Assembly: GCA_903642325.1 (NCBI GenBank)
Contig: CAHJWM010000017.1
Location: 1 to 64,000, forward strand
Direction: 5' to 3'
Length of the DNA: 64,000 nucleotides
From: Myxococcales bacterium
Lineage (GTDB): Bacteria; Myxococcota_A; Polyangia; Polyangiales; Polyangiaceae
The translations under genes and the position numbers were made by a program. Under the pieces are notes generated by a model. That model was not told where the DNA came from, searched no databases, and was given only the letters and a program-made list of their open reading frames with translations. Of the stretch, positions 9,867-17,680 are shown one piece after another. The stretch's first letter is position 1. Every line of letters begins with the position of its first letter.

Positions 9867-11222
9867 ATGTCGAGCGAGGTGCAGCAAGGCCAGGTCCTGG
9901 CCGGAAAGTTCCGGATCGAGCGCGTGCTCGGCCAGGGCGGCATGGGCGTAGTCGTCGCTGCGACACACCTCCTGCTCGACGAACGCGTGGCCTTGAAGTT
10001 CCTCCTGCCGGATGCCCTCGGTAACCCAGAAGCCGTCGAGCGCTTTGCTCGTGAAGCGCGCGCCGCGGTCAAGATCAAGAGTGAGCACGTCGCACGAGTG
10101 TCCGACGTGGGGACCTTGGAAAGTGGCTCGCCGTACATGGTGATGGAGTACCTAGAAGGGCAAGATCTGGCGAGCTACGTCCACGCCACGGGCGCGATGG
10201 CCGTGCCCAATGCCATCGAGTTCGTGCTGCAAGCCTGCGAAGCCATCGGTGAAGCGCACGCTCTCGGCATCGTGCATCGCGATCTCAAGCCCGCAAATTT
10301 GTTCGTTACCCGCCGGGTAGATGGTAGCCCGTGCATCAAAGTTCTAGATTTCGGGATCTCGAAGCTGACACTGCCCGGTGTCGGTCACGAGCTGGGCATG
10401 ACCAAGACCAATAGTGTCATGGGCTCGCCCCTGTATATGTCTCCCGAGCAGATGAGCTCGACACGCAGCGTCGATATGCGCACCGATATTTGGGCGCTGG
10501 GGGTCATTTTATACGAGATCTTGACGGGTCGCGTGCCATTCGAGGCCGAGACCATGCCGCAGCTGTGCGGCATGATCCTGCAGGATCCGCCGCCGTCATT
10601 GCGTGACACGCGCCCCGACATTCCGGAAACGCTGCAGTCGGTCGTGTTTCGCTGCCTCGAAAAAAAACGCGAACAACGCTTTGCCAACATCGCCGATCTG
10701 GCCGCGGCGCTCGCTCCGTTCGGCTCGACGTCCGCGCAGCGCTCGGCCGATCGCATCTCGCGCGTGCTCAGCGCGGCTGGCATTCAGAGTGGGCCGAGCG
10801 CCGCTGTTTCCGCGCGTTCCTCCCCAGTTGGCACGAATACGTCGACCAACTGGGGGTCGTCCGAGGCCGCGAAGAAGCTACATGCACCGTTGTTCATCGC
10901 TCTGAGCGTTGGATTGCTCGCGCTGACGGGTTCGTGGCTCTTCATGCGTAAGCACCTGAGCGCAAAGCCAGCCGCCGAACCGCCCACCCACGCTTCGCTC
11001 GCCGCCGCCTCGCCACCGGTCCCCACCGAGGTTCGTCCGACGAGCGTGCTGCCCGCGCTTCCGCCCACTCCCCTGTCGGCTGCGCCTGCCGTTCCATCTT
11101 CAGAAAAGGTTGTTCCCACGCGAACCGCGTCGCCGAAACCCAAGGCGAGCCCCGTAAAAGTGCGGCCGGCCCCGCCGCCGTTTGCCGCGCCAGCGATTGA
11201 TCCGTTGGACGGCCGCCGCTGA
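9867..11222 (+). CDS. Membrane-anchored eukaryotic-type Ser/Thr protein kinase
   Basis: 451 residues. The kinase domain (about 15-285) is complete: glycine loop GQGGMG at 22-27, Lys44 in VALKF, HRDLKPAN with Asp139, DFG at 161-163 and SPLYMSPEQM in the activation segment, so activity is expected. A low-complexity Ser-rich linker leads to one TM helix (about 341-360). Beyond it is a short Pro/Ala-rich region of about 90 residues with no recognisable sensor such as PASTA. This is the usual PknB-like layout, multiplied in myxobacteria. An AGAGG motif four bases before the ATG is too close to be an ideal ribosome binding site. No cognate substrate or phosphatase gene is adjacent. Confidence 0.95.
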   Translation: MSSEVQQGQVLAGKFRIERVLGQGGMGVVVAATHLLLDERVALKFLLPDALGNPEAVERFAREARAAVKIKSEHVARVSDVGTLESGSPYMVMEYLEGQDLASYVHATGAMAVPNAIEFVLQACEAIGEAHALGIVHRDLKPANLFVTRRVDGSPCIKVLDFGISKLTLPGVGHELGMTKTNSVMGSPLYMSPEQMSSTRSVDMRTDIWALGVILYEILTGRVPFEAETMPQLCGMILQDPPPSLRDTRPDIPETLQSVVFRCLEKKREQRFANIADLAAALAPFGSTSAQRSADRISRVLSAAGIQSGPSAAVSARSSPVGTNTSTNWGSSEAAKKLHAPLFIALSVGLLALTGSWLFMRKHLSAKPAAEPPTHASLAAASPPVPTEVRPTSVLPALPPTPLSAAPAVPSSEKVVPTRTASPKPKASPVKVRPAPPPFAAPAIDPLDGRR

Positions 11223-11285
11223 GCTCAGTGCGGGTTCGCACGTCGGTTTCTTGGCGAGCGGCGAACCGATGGGGGGCGCAGCTTC

Positions 11286-11300
11286 CGTGGCGCCGCCACG
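11286..11300. terminator. Candidate terminator hairpin between convergent kinase and zwf
   Basis: Perfect 6-bp stem CGTGGC/GCCACG around a 3-base loop, 64 bases after the kinase stop. A second pair, GGTTCGC at 11233-11239 with GCGAACC at 11261-11267, lies just upstream. Neither is followed by a T run, so intrinsic termination is only a possibility. Confidence 0.35.
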
Positions 11301-11327
11301 CGCGCCGTGGTGGCCCCGCTCCTAGAC

Positions 11328-11444
11328 GCCGAAGGCTTCGACGCGCCTCGATGCGCACGTTGACCATCAAACCCTAAACCCCAAACATGACCGATTCGAT
11401 GGGTGATGGTCACGCATCGCTGCGAAGCGCACGCAGCCTTCGGC
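11328..11444. repeat. Large imperfect inverted repeat in the kinase-zwf intergenic region
   Basis: Three nested complementary blocks: GCCGAAGGC (11328-11336) with GCCTTCGGC (11436-11444), CGATGCG (11349-11355) with CGCATCG (11413-11419), and TGACCATCA (11361-11369) with TGATGGTCA (11404-11412). A 5-base bulge (11356-11360) and unpaired stretches of 12 and 16 bases separate the blocks. The apical loop of 34 bases is A/C-rich. It lies outside any gene, between two convergent stops. Possible roles are bidirectional terminator, transcript 3' protector, REP-like element or relic of a small mobile element; the pairing itself is read directly from the sequence. Confidence 0.6.
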
Positions 11445-11486
11445 GGCCAAAGCCGGCCTCGAGCGGGCGAGCGGCGCGTGCGCGCT

Positions 11487-12866
11487 CTAGGGCGCCGAGG
11501 GCGCGGGATTGGCCCAGCCCGTTTCGGGGCCAACGCGGTTCGCCTCCTCCGGTCCCCACGAGCCTTCTTCGTAAATGTAAGCGGTCGAATCAGCTTTCAA
11601 CGCCGCATCGAACACCCGCCAAGATTCTTCGACCGCGCCCCGCTCTGCGTACATGCTCGCATCGCCATCGATGGCGTCGCCTAACAAGCGCTCGTAGGGC
11701 TTCAACGCACCCGCCGAGGAGCGACGTAACACGAGCTCCCCGGGCTCACCGATCATCGCCTCGCCTGGCGACTTCACGTTGGCGACGAGCGCGATCGCGT
11801 TATCGGGGCTGAGTCGGAAGCGGAAGGTGTTGGCCGCCGCCGGCTCTCGGTCGTCCAGCACGGGGTGGGCGGCGGCTTTGAAGCGCACGGTCGCGTCCGT
11901 GATGCTGACCGCGAGCGACTTGCCGGTGCGAATGTAGAACGGAACGCCGGCCCAGCGCGGCGAATCGATGAACAGACGCAGCGCGGCAAAGGTCTCGGTG
12001 CTGGAATCCTTGGCTACGCCCGGCTCGTCGCGATAGCCCCGCACTTGCCCGCGCACCAAGCTCTCGTGGCTGAGCTCACTCACCTGACTCAAGAGACGCG
12101 TGCGCGCGCCTCGCAGCGCCGCATGCCCACCTTCCTCCGGGAGATCGAGGGCAAGGCACGCTACCGCCTCGAGCAAGTGGTTCTGGACCACGTCGCGAAT
12201 GGCACCAACGGCGTCGTAGAATTCAGCGCGGCCTTTGACCCCGAAGTTTTCGGCCATGGTGATCTCCACGCTGGCCACGTGCTCGCGATTCCAGGCCGCT
12301 TCGAACAGCGGATTGGCGGCTCGGAAGTAGACGATGTTTTCGACCTGTTCTTTGCCCAAGTAATGGTCGATGCGAAAGAGTGCCTGTTCCGGAAAGAAAG
12401 CGTACAGCGCCTCGCTCAACGCCTTGGCCGATTCGGAATCGTGCGCAAAGGGCTTTTCCAAGACTAGCCGGGCGTCGCTTGCGAGCCCAGCGTGCGCGAG
12501 ATTCGCCGCGACCTTTTCGAACACGTCCGGCGGCAGCGCTACATAGCTCAACGGCCGGCGCGCTTGCCCTACCGCGACTTTGAGGGCGTCGAACGTGCTC
12601 GGATCGTCGTAGTCCACCGCCACGTAGCTGAGCCGTTTGGAAAATTGCTCGAACGCATCTGCCTCGAACGTCTTACTCTCGTCCAGGCTCTTTTTCGCCT
12701 TTGCACGAATGGCGTCGCTGCCGATGTCCTTCCGCCCCACCGCGACGATCGGCATGTCGAGCCGCCCCGCTTTCGACAACGCCAAAAGCGCCGGCCAGAT
12801 TTGCTTGGTCGCAAGATCGCCGGTCGCCCCAAAAAAAATGAAAGCATCCGAGCGCGGAGTATTCAT
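11487..12866 (-). CDS. zwf: Glucose-6-phosphate 1-dehydrogenase
   Basis: First enzyme of the oxidative pentose phosphate pathway: glucose-6-P to 6-phosphogluconolactone with NADP+ or NAD+. The 459-residue protein opens with a Rossmann motif (FFGATGDLATKQIWPAL, residues about 11-27) and carries the substrate-binding active-site block RIDHYLGKEQVENIVYFR. The VAGVPFYIRTGK-like segment is also present (WAGVPFYIRTGKSLA). It is slightly shorter than the usual 480-510 residues. The commonly linked pgl, gnd, tal and opcA genes are absent; neighbours are the kinase (convergent) and a glutathione transferase (divergent). A 12-bp palindrome sits in the shared upstream region. Confidence 0.95.
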   Translation of the reverse strand: MNTPRSDAFIFFGATGDLATKQIWPALLALSKAGRLDMPIVAVGRKDIGSDAIRAKAKKSLDESKTFEADAFEQFSKRLSYVAVDYDDPSTFDALKVAVGQARRPLSYVALPPDVFEKVAANLAHAGLASDARLVLEKPFAHDSESAKALSEALYAFFPEQALFRIDHYLGKEQVENIVYFRAANPLFEAAWNREHVASVEITMAENFGVKGRAEFYDAVGAIRDVVQNHLLEAVACLALDLPEEGGHAALRGARTRLLSQVSELSHESLVRGQVRGYRDEPGVAKDSSTETFAALRLFIDSPRWAGVPFYIRTGKSLAVSITDATVRFKAAAHPVLDDREPAAANTFRFRLSPDNAIALVANVKSPGEAMIGEPGELVLRRSSAGALKPYERLLGDAIDGDASMYAERGAVEESWRVFDAALKADSTAYIYEEGSWGPEEANRVGPETGWANPAPSAP

Positions 12867-12945
12867 GGCGAAAGGTTAGGACGTCGGCGGCATTCTGAAC
12901 AGAAGCTCTCCATTCGAAATCAAGCGAAAGGCAGGGCAAGTTCGG

Positions 12946-12957
12946 CCCACCGGTGGG
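12946..12957. promoter_or_regulatory. 12-bp perfect palindrome between divergent zwf and glutathione transferase
   Basis: CCCACCGGTGGG, self-complementary without a spacer, lies 80 bases upstream of the zwf start and 91 bases upstream of the transferase start. The position suits an operator shared by two divergent genes, but short GC palindromes arise often in such DNA. Confidence 0.25.
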
Positions 12958-13047
12958 TGTGCGTTGTGGCAATTTGGCGGGGTGTGGTGCGAGCGCCGTC
13001 GAGATCATCGCTTGTCGGCGGGCGAAGTCCGGCACAGGCTGCTGCCG

Positions 13048-13647
13048 ATGAAGCTCTATTACTCGCCCGGTGCGTGCAGCCTGGCCGCCGACATCGTGAT
13101 TCACGAAGCTAACCTGCCCACGACCTTCATCAAGGTCGATCTCAAGACGAAGCTCACCGAAAACGGCGACGACTACCGGGCGATCAACGCCAAGGGCTAT
13201 GTGCCCGCGCTCCAGCTCGATGACGGAGACGTGCTGACCGAAAACGTCGCCATACTTTCCTACCTCGCCAGCCTCACGCCGCGATTCATGCCCCAAGACG
13301 GCATGGCGAAATGGCATGCCTTGGAAACGCTCGCCTTCGTCTCGACGGAGCTTCACAAGTCGTTCAAGCCGATCTTCAACCCCGCGGCATCAGAAGAGCA
13401 GAAGACCGCCGCCAAAGCGCTGGTGGCCCAGCGCCTCGGGTTATTGGAGCAGGGGCTCGCCGAGCGCGACTTCATCGTCGGGGATGATTTCACCGTCGTG
13501 GACGCCTACCTGTTCGTGATGCTGCTTTGGGCGCAAAAACATGGCGTCTCGGTCCCGCCCTCCCTGACGCGCTACGCCGACACGCTGCGAAAGCGACCGT
13601 CCGTTAGTGCCGCGCTCAAAATGGAAGGGTTGAGCACGGGCAGCTGA
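13048..13647 (+). CDS. gst: Glutathione S-transferase, beta class
   Basis: 199 residues from the ATG at 13048. The N-terminal thioredoxin-like domain starts MKLYYSPGACSLA, with Cys at position 10 as in beta-class (proteobacterial) GSTs that use a catalytic Cys. It also has the cis-Pro motif GYVPALQL and the glutathione gamma-Glu-binding TENVAIL. The helical C-terminal domain contains the N-capping-type segment DFIVGDDFTVVDAYLF. The role is conjugation or thiol redox chemistry with glutathione; the substrate is unknown. Pairing with zwf across a divergent promoter is biologically sensible because zwf supplies NADPH for glutathione reduction, but that link is inference. Confidence 0.93.
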   Translation: MKLYYSPGACSLAADIVIHEANLPTTFIKVDLKTKLTENGDDYRAINAKGYVPALQLDDGDVLTENVAILSYLASLTPRFMPQDGMAKWHALETLAFVSTELHKSFKPIFNPAASEEQKTAAKALVAQRLGLLEQGLAERDFIVGDDFTVVDAYLFVMLLWAQKHGVSVPPSLTRYADTLRKRPSVSAALKMEGLSTGS

Positions 13648-13820
13648 GAGGCCGATTGGCTTCGGCGTGAGCGGCTGTAGACGGGGCGTTTCCAGGTCTC
13701 ACGGGAATCCGCTGACCGGCCGGTCGTCCGTGCGTGCGTGGTTCGAAAACGCGCGGACCGGGAATAGATCGGGGCTGATGCTGTTCTTCGCGTGCCGGAC
13801 TGCCGGCACCACCGACGGAG

Positions 13821-13848
13821 TTGACAGCGATCATTCACTCGCTAGGAT
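13821..13848 (+). promoter_or_regulatory. Sigma70-type promoter of the Gld-like ABC operon
   Basis: TTGACA at 13821-13826, a 16-base spacer and TAGGAT at 13843-13848: six of six and four of six matches to the housekeeping consensus. The predicted transcript starts near 13855, giving a leader of about 80 bases before the ATPase ATG. It is the best promoter match I noticed in the intergenic regions. Confidence 0.6.
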
Positions 13849-13881
13849 GCGCGGCCTTTGGCCGGAAACATTCCTGGTCGA

Positions 13882-13921
13882 GGTATTTTTACCGCTTTTT
13901 TCCCCAATAATTGGGGGTTTT
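13882..13921 (+). promoter_or_regulatory. Double-hairpin leader of the ABC operon (possible attenuator)
   Basis: Two inverted repeats lie back to back in an unusually AT-rich stretch: GGTA-TTTT-TACC (13882-13893), and CCCCAA-TAA-TTGGGG (13902-13916) followed by G and four T. The second looks like a weak intrinsic terminator and ends only about 13 bases before the GGAGG ribosome binding site (13926-13930), so it could act on transcription or on ribosome access. Confidence 0.45.
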
Positions 13922-13934
13922 GAACGGAGGTCGG

Positions 13935-15083
13935 ATGGCTACCGACGTCATGATCCAGGCGAATGGGCTGACTAAGCGATTTGGGGTCGTGCGCGCCCTG
14001 GATAAAGTTAATTTCGAAGTAAAGCGCGGCGAAGTCGTCGGATTTTTGGGGCCAAATGGCGCCGGCAAGTCGACGACGATGCGCATTTTGACCTGCTTCA
14101 TCTCGCCCAGCACCGGCTCGGCAAAGGTGAACGGCAGCGACGTGTTCGACAACCCGCTCGAGGTCCGTCGCTCCATCGGTTATCTCCCTCAGCGCGCGCC
14201 GCTGTACACGGACATGACCGTCTGGGAGTACCTGAAGTTCGCGGCCGAGATCCGTGGGCTGGACGAGAGCACGTTCAAGAAGCGCTTGAAGAAGGTGGTC
14301 GAAGTCTGCGGTTTGGCGCAGTCGCTCGGTAAAAACATCTCGACGCTGTCGCACGGTTATCGCCAACGCGTGGGCTTGGGCCAAGCGTTGATTCACGATC
14401 CGCCCATCCTGATCCTCGACGAGCCCACGAGCGACCTCGACCCGAACGAGAAGGCCGAGGTGCTTCGCTACATCAAAGAAATCGGCAAGGATCGCACGAT
14501 TTTACTGTCGACCCACAACTTGGCGGAGGTGGAAGAGGCGTGCGCCCGCGCCATCATCGTAAGCAAGGGCCGGGTGGTCGCCGACGGGCCGCTCGATCAG
14601 ATCCGCGGCACCACCGGCCGCGTGCGATACGTAGTCGCGATCGACGAGCAGCGCGCCGAAGCGGGGAACCAAGCGCCGGCAGCGGCTCAAGCGCAAGAGG
14701 CGCTGGAGCGACTGAGCGGGGTGAGGTCGGTGCGGGAGCTACCGACGGACGAAAGCGCGCACAAGTTCGAGCTGAGCGGCGCTCAGGACTCGGATATCCG
14801 TGCGGAGATCTTCCGCTTGATGGTGGCCAAGGGTTGGACGCTGCTCGAGCTTCGGCGCGACGCGCAGAGCCTGGACGCAGTGTTCCGCGATCTAACGCGC
14901 GGTGACGAGAAGCTAGACCGCGGCGCCGGCTGGGCGGCTGCGAACGACGACGACGAAGACGACGACGACGACGACGAAGAGCTGGACGCAAAAGTCAGCA
15001 CCGGCACCGAGCCGGACGACGAAGACGAGGATGAAGACGATGAAGACGATGAAGACGACGTGAAGTCCAAGGGAAAGAACTGA
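13935..15083 (+). CDS. ABC transporter ATP-binding protein (Gld/CcmA type) with acidic C-terminal tail
   Basis: ATPase subunit of an ABC-2 exporter. Start ATG at 13935, preceded by GGAGG. Residues about 5-235 are a standard ATPase: Walker A GPNGAGKST, Q-loop at YLPQRAP, signature LSHGYRQRVGLGQAL, Walker B ILILDEPTSDLDP and the switch His in STHNLAE. A C-terminal domain of about 100 residues follows. The last 46 residues (from about 337) are almost entirely Asp and Glu, ending in a short Lys-rich patch, which is not part of the usual family. First gene of a four-gene operon (ATPase, permease, GldG-like, DUF4340) with 3-17 base gaps. This set resembles GldA/GldF/GldG, needed for gliding in Flavobacterium, but similar operons occur widely in Myxococcota and the substrate is unknown. 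Confidence 0.94.
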   Translation: MATDVMIQANGLTKRFGVVRALDKVNFEVKRGEVVGFLGPNGAGKSTTMRILTCFISPSTGSAKVNGSDVFDNPLEVRRSIGYLPQRAPLYTDMTVWEYLKFAAEIRGLDESTFKKRLKKVVEVCGLAQSLGKNISTLSHGYRQRVGLGQALIHDPPILILDEPTSDLDPNEKAEVLRYIKEIGKDRTILLSTHNLAEVEEACARAIIVSKGRVVADGPLDQIRGTTGRVRYVVAIDEQRAEAGNQAPAAAQAQEALERLSGVRSVRELPTDESAHKFELSGAQDSDIRAEIFRLMVAKGWTLLELRRDAQSLDAVFRDLTRGDEKLDRGAGWAAANDDDEDDDDDDEELDAKVSTGTEPDDEDEDEDDEDDEDDVKSKGKN

Positions 15084-15086
15084 GCC

Positions 15087-15821
15087 ATGTCTCCCATGTT
15101 GATCATCGCCAAGCGCGAATTTCGTTCGTATTTCGACTCGCCCATCGCGTACATCGTGATCTGCCTGAGCTTCTTCGCGCTGGGCCTGATGTTCTTTTTT
15201 TTGAACGGCGGTTTTTGGCAGCTCGACCGTGCATCGGTGGCGCGCCTATTCGAGTCCGCGCCCATGGGCCTGTCCTTTTTGGTCGTACCGGTCGTGACCA
15301 TGCGCTTGCTCGCCGAAGAGCGCCGTAGCGGCACGCTCGAGATGCTGATCACCTTGCCCGTGAAAGACAGCGACGTGGTGCTCGGCAAGTATTTGGGCGC
15401 GTTAGGGCTGGTTTTGATTTTGGTCGTCTCGACGTTGGCCTACCCGATCATCATGTTCAAATGGCCTTGGAACTTGGGCCCACTAGACGCGGGGCCGGTC
15501 GCTAGCGGCTACCTCGGCATGATCTTGTTCAGCGCGGCGGCAGTCGCGGTGGGCCTCTTGATCAGCGCCCTCACCGAGAGCCAAGCGGTGGCGTTCTTCA
15601 TCACGTTCTTCGTGCTCGGCGCGCTCTGGCTATTCGGTGACCTCGCCAGCAAAGCGGGCGGCACGCTCGCCATTTTTCTCAACTACGTGAGCTTTCAATC
15701 GCGCCTGAACAATTTCTGGCGCGGCCTCGTCGACTCGCGCGACGTGGTCTTCTTTCTCTCGGTCACCGCGCTTTCGCTGATGGTGGCCTTTCGGGCGCTC
15801 GAGCGCCGAAAGTGGGCATGA
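15087..15821 (+). CDS. ABC-2 type permease (GldF-like)
   Basis: 244-residue integral membrane protein with about six TM segments, including AYIVICLSFFALGLMFFF, LGALGLVLILVVSTLAYPI and AVAFFITFFVLGALWLFG. The RLLAEERRSGTLEMLITLPV segment between helices is the ABC2_membrane coupling signature. It ends in a positively charged ERRKWA tail. The start lies three bases after the ATPase stop, so the two are made together as one transporter. The GldG-like product overlaps functionally as the substrate-facing partner. The family is clear; what is moved is not. Confidence 0.92.
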   Translation: MSPMLIIAKREFRSYFDSPIAYIVICLSFFALGLMFFFLNGGFWQLDRASVARLFESAPMGLSFLVVPVVTMRLLAEERRSGTLEMLITLPVKDSDVVLGKYLGALGLVLILVVSTLAYPIIMFKWPWNLGPLDAGPVASGYLGMILFSAAAVAVGLLISALTESQAVAFFITFFVLGALWLFGDLASKAGGTLAIFLNYVSFQSRLNNFWRGLVDSRDVVFFLSVTALSLMVAFRALERRKWA

Positions 15822-15824
15822 GCC

Positions 15825-17663
15825 ATGGCTACCCAAGAACATCGCCGTAAGGCGGCGGCGCAGACTGGTCTCTATATCCTGGTGATCGCAGCAATCGCGA
15901 TCGTCGCCAACGTGCTCGGCGCCAAGGCCTACAAGCGCTGGGACACCACGAAGACCGAGCGCTACACGCTTTCGGCCGGCAGCGGGCGCCTGATCCGGGG
16001 CTTGAACAGCACGGTGCAGGTCGACGCCTACGTGAAGACTGGCCTGCCGCAGCTCGATGCGTTCGTACGGGATCTGACCGATTTGCTCAAAGAGTACGAG
16101 CGAGCCGGCGGCGGGAAATTCAAGTTTACGATCATCGAACCGAACACGGACGAGCTTCGTGCGCAGGCCAAAGAGGCGGGCTTGACCGAAACACCGTTCG
16201 GCGAGACGAACCAAACCGGTGAAGACCAAGCCTCCATCACTCAAGGCTATATGGGCCTAGTGCTCAAGTACGGCAGCGAAAAAGCCGTCATCCCCCAGAT
16301 CATGCAGTCGGAGGGCCTGGAGTTCTGGATCACCAACAAGATCCGAGAAATTCGCGACAAGTCCGAGAACATCAAGCACCGTGTCGGCGTCGTCACCGGC
16401 AAGGACGAGTTCAAGCTGAGCGACGCGAACCTGGTGGCCAAGCAAGGCAAAGGCGGGCAAGGCCCGAGCATGCAGGGCATCATCGAGCAGGCATTTCCCT
16501 TCTACAAGCTGGAGGAAGTCGATCTGAAGGGCGGGGAGAGCGCGATTGACAAGGACCTGGTGGGGCTAATCATCACCGAGCCGCAGAAGGACTACGACGA
16601 GAAGGAGCTGCGCCGCGTCGATGAATTCCTGATGCTCGGCGGCAAGGCCTTGGTCGTATACGCCTCGGCCGTGACCATGAAGGCCAACGACGCGACGATG
16701 AGCGCCACGCTGAGCTTGCATGGGCTCGACAAATTACTGCCGGGTTACGGCATCACGATGAACAAGGACGCCGTCTTCGATTACGGCGCACAATTCCGCA
16801 TCGGCGTGCCCACGCAAGGTGGCGTCACCTGGATTCGCCACCCGGCGATTGCGCATGTCGTGTCTGACCCGCGTTTCGACGGCGACAGCGACAAGCTGCT
16901 CGACAACTCGTTTGCCGGTTTTTTCCGCATGGATGAGGCTATCTTCCCTTTCCCGTCGAGCTTGACGTTGAATAAGAGCAAGCAGCCCGCGGACGTCAAG
17001 GTTGTGGCCGTGGCGCGCACCACACCGGCCACGAGCGTGGTGACCTCGGATACGGTGGATATGAAGCTGCGCGAGCACTGGGACCCGAAGCCCCCGCAGG
17101 AGCAACGCATCATCGCCGCAACCGCGATTGGCAAGCTAAAGAGTGCATTCGCCGGAAGTCCATCGGACATCAAGCCTTCCGACCGGGCACCGACCGAATC
17201 GCGCGTGCTCGTGATCTCCTCGAGCGAATTCTTGACCAACCCCTTCGCTTACGCCGGCAACGGACCGGAGCTCGGCGGGCAGTTTCAGATGTTCGGCGCA
17301 GTCGGTGGTGATCCGCAGCTCTTGATGTTTGCTCAGCCGTACACCAAGTATCTGACCAGCACGATCCTCTCCCTCAAAAACACGCTCGACTGGATGGCGG
17401 GGGATTCGGACCTCGTTGCGGCCAGCGCCAAGCTGATCGGCGACCCGAACCTGACCTACTCGAACATCTCCAAGCCCAAATTCAAAGCCGGCGACGACGA
17501 GGCCGAGAGCAAGCGCAAAGACGAGGAATATCGATCGGCGCGCAAATCGATGCAAACCAACGTGCAGTGGACGCTCACGTTCGGCGTGCCGGTGCTGTTC
17601 GCAGCCTTTGGCTTACTGCGCTGGCGTCAGCGCCAAGCCCAACGGGATCTGCTCAAGATCTGA
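15825..17663 (+). CDS. GldG-like auxiliary protein of the ABC transporter
   Basis: 612 residues. An N-terminal TM helix (LYILVIAAIAIVANVLG, about 15-33) and a C-terminal TM helix (WTLTFGVPVLFAAFGLLRW) anchor a large extracytoplasmic region. That region begins with the TERYTLSAGSGRLIRGLNSTVQVDAYV motif typical of Gldg-family proteins (ABC_transp_aux domain) and includes LVGLIITEPQKDYDEKELRRVDEFLMLGGKALVVY, resembling the ABC-type_uncharacterised ligand-binding fold. Start codon three bases after the permease stop. Such proteins accompany ABC-2 permeases and probably shape substrate access; direct biochemical function is not established. Confidence 0.88.
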   Translation: MATQEHRRKAAAQTGLYILVIAAIAIVANVLGAKAYKRWDTTKTERYTLSAGSGRLIRGLNSTVQVDAYVKTGLPQLDAFVRDLTDLLKEYERAGGGKFKFTIIEPNTDELRAQAKEAGLTETPFGETNQTGEDQASITQGYMGLVLKYGSEKAVIPQIMQSEGLEFWITNKIREIRDKSENIKHRVGVVTGKDEFKLSDANLVAKQGKGGQGPSMQGIIEQAFPFYKLEEVDLKGGESAIDKDLVGLIITEPQKDYDEKELRRVDEFLMLGGKALVVYASAVTMKANDATMSATLSLHGLDKLLPGYGITMNKDAVFDYGAQFRIGVPTQGGVTWIRHPAIAHVVSDPRFDGDSDKLLDNSFAGFFRMDEAIFPFPSSLTLNKSKQPADVKVVAVARTTPATSVVTSDTVDMKLREHWDPKPPQEQRIIAATAIGKLKSAFAGSPSDIKPSDRAPTESRVLVISSSEFLTNPFAYAGNGPELGGQFQMFGAVGGDPQLLMFAQPYTKYLTSTILSLKNTLDWMAGDSDLVAASAKLIGDPNLTYSNISKPKFKAGDDEAESKRKDEEYRSARKSMQTNVQWTLTFGVPVLFAAFGLLRWRQRQAQRDLLKI

Positions 17664-17680
17664 GCCCGAGGAAATTTGCC

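Noticed and set aside
11370-11390. CCCTAAACCCC string resembling telomeric repeats
   Set aside because: A single short occurrence in a loop of the inverted repeat; not tandem, so no telomere-like element.
12446-13047. A gene extending from the zwf start region rightward as a longer glutathione transferase
   Set aside because: The open frame before 13048 is not conserved, and the MKLYYSPGACS start is the standard family N-terminus.
13735-13765. GGTTCGA resembling a tRNA T-loop
   Set aside because: No acceptor stem, anticodon arm or D-arm can be formed around it; the flanks do not pair as a T-stem.
14783-15388. Minus-strand frame of 201 residues with poly-Ser runs
   Set aside because: It is the antisense shadow of the GAC/GAA codon repeats encoding the ABC ATPase tail and of the permease start; it has no start signal or known domain.
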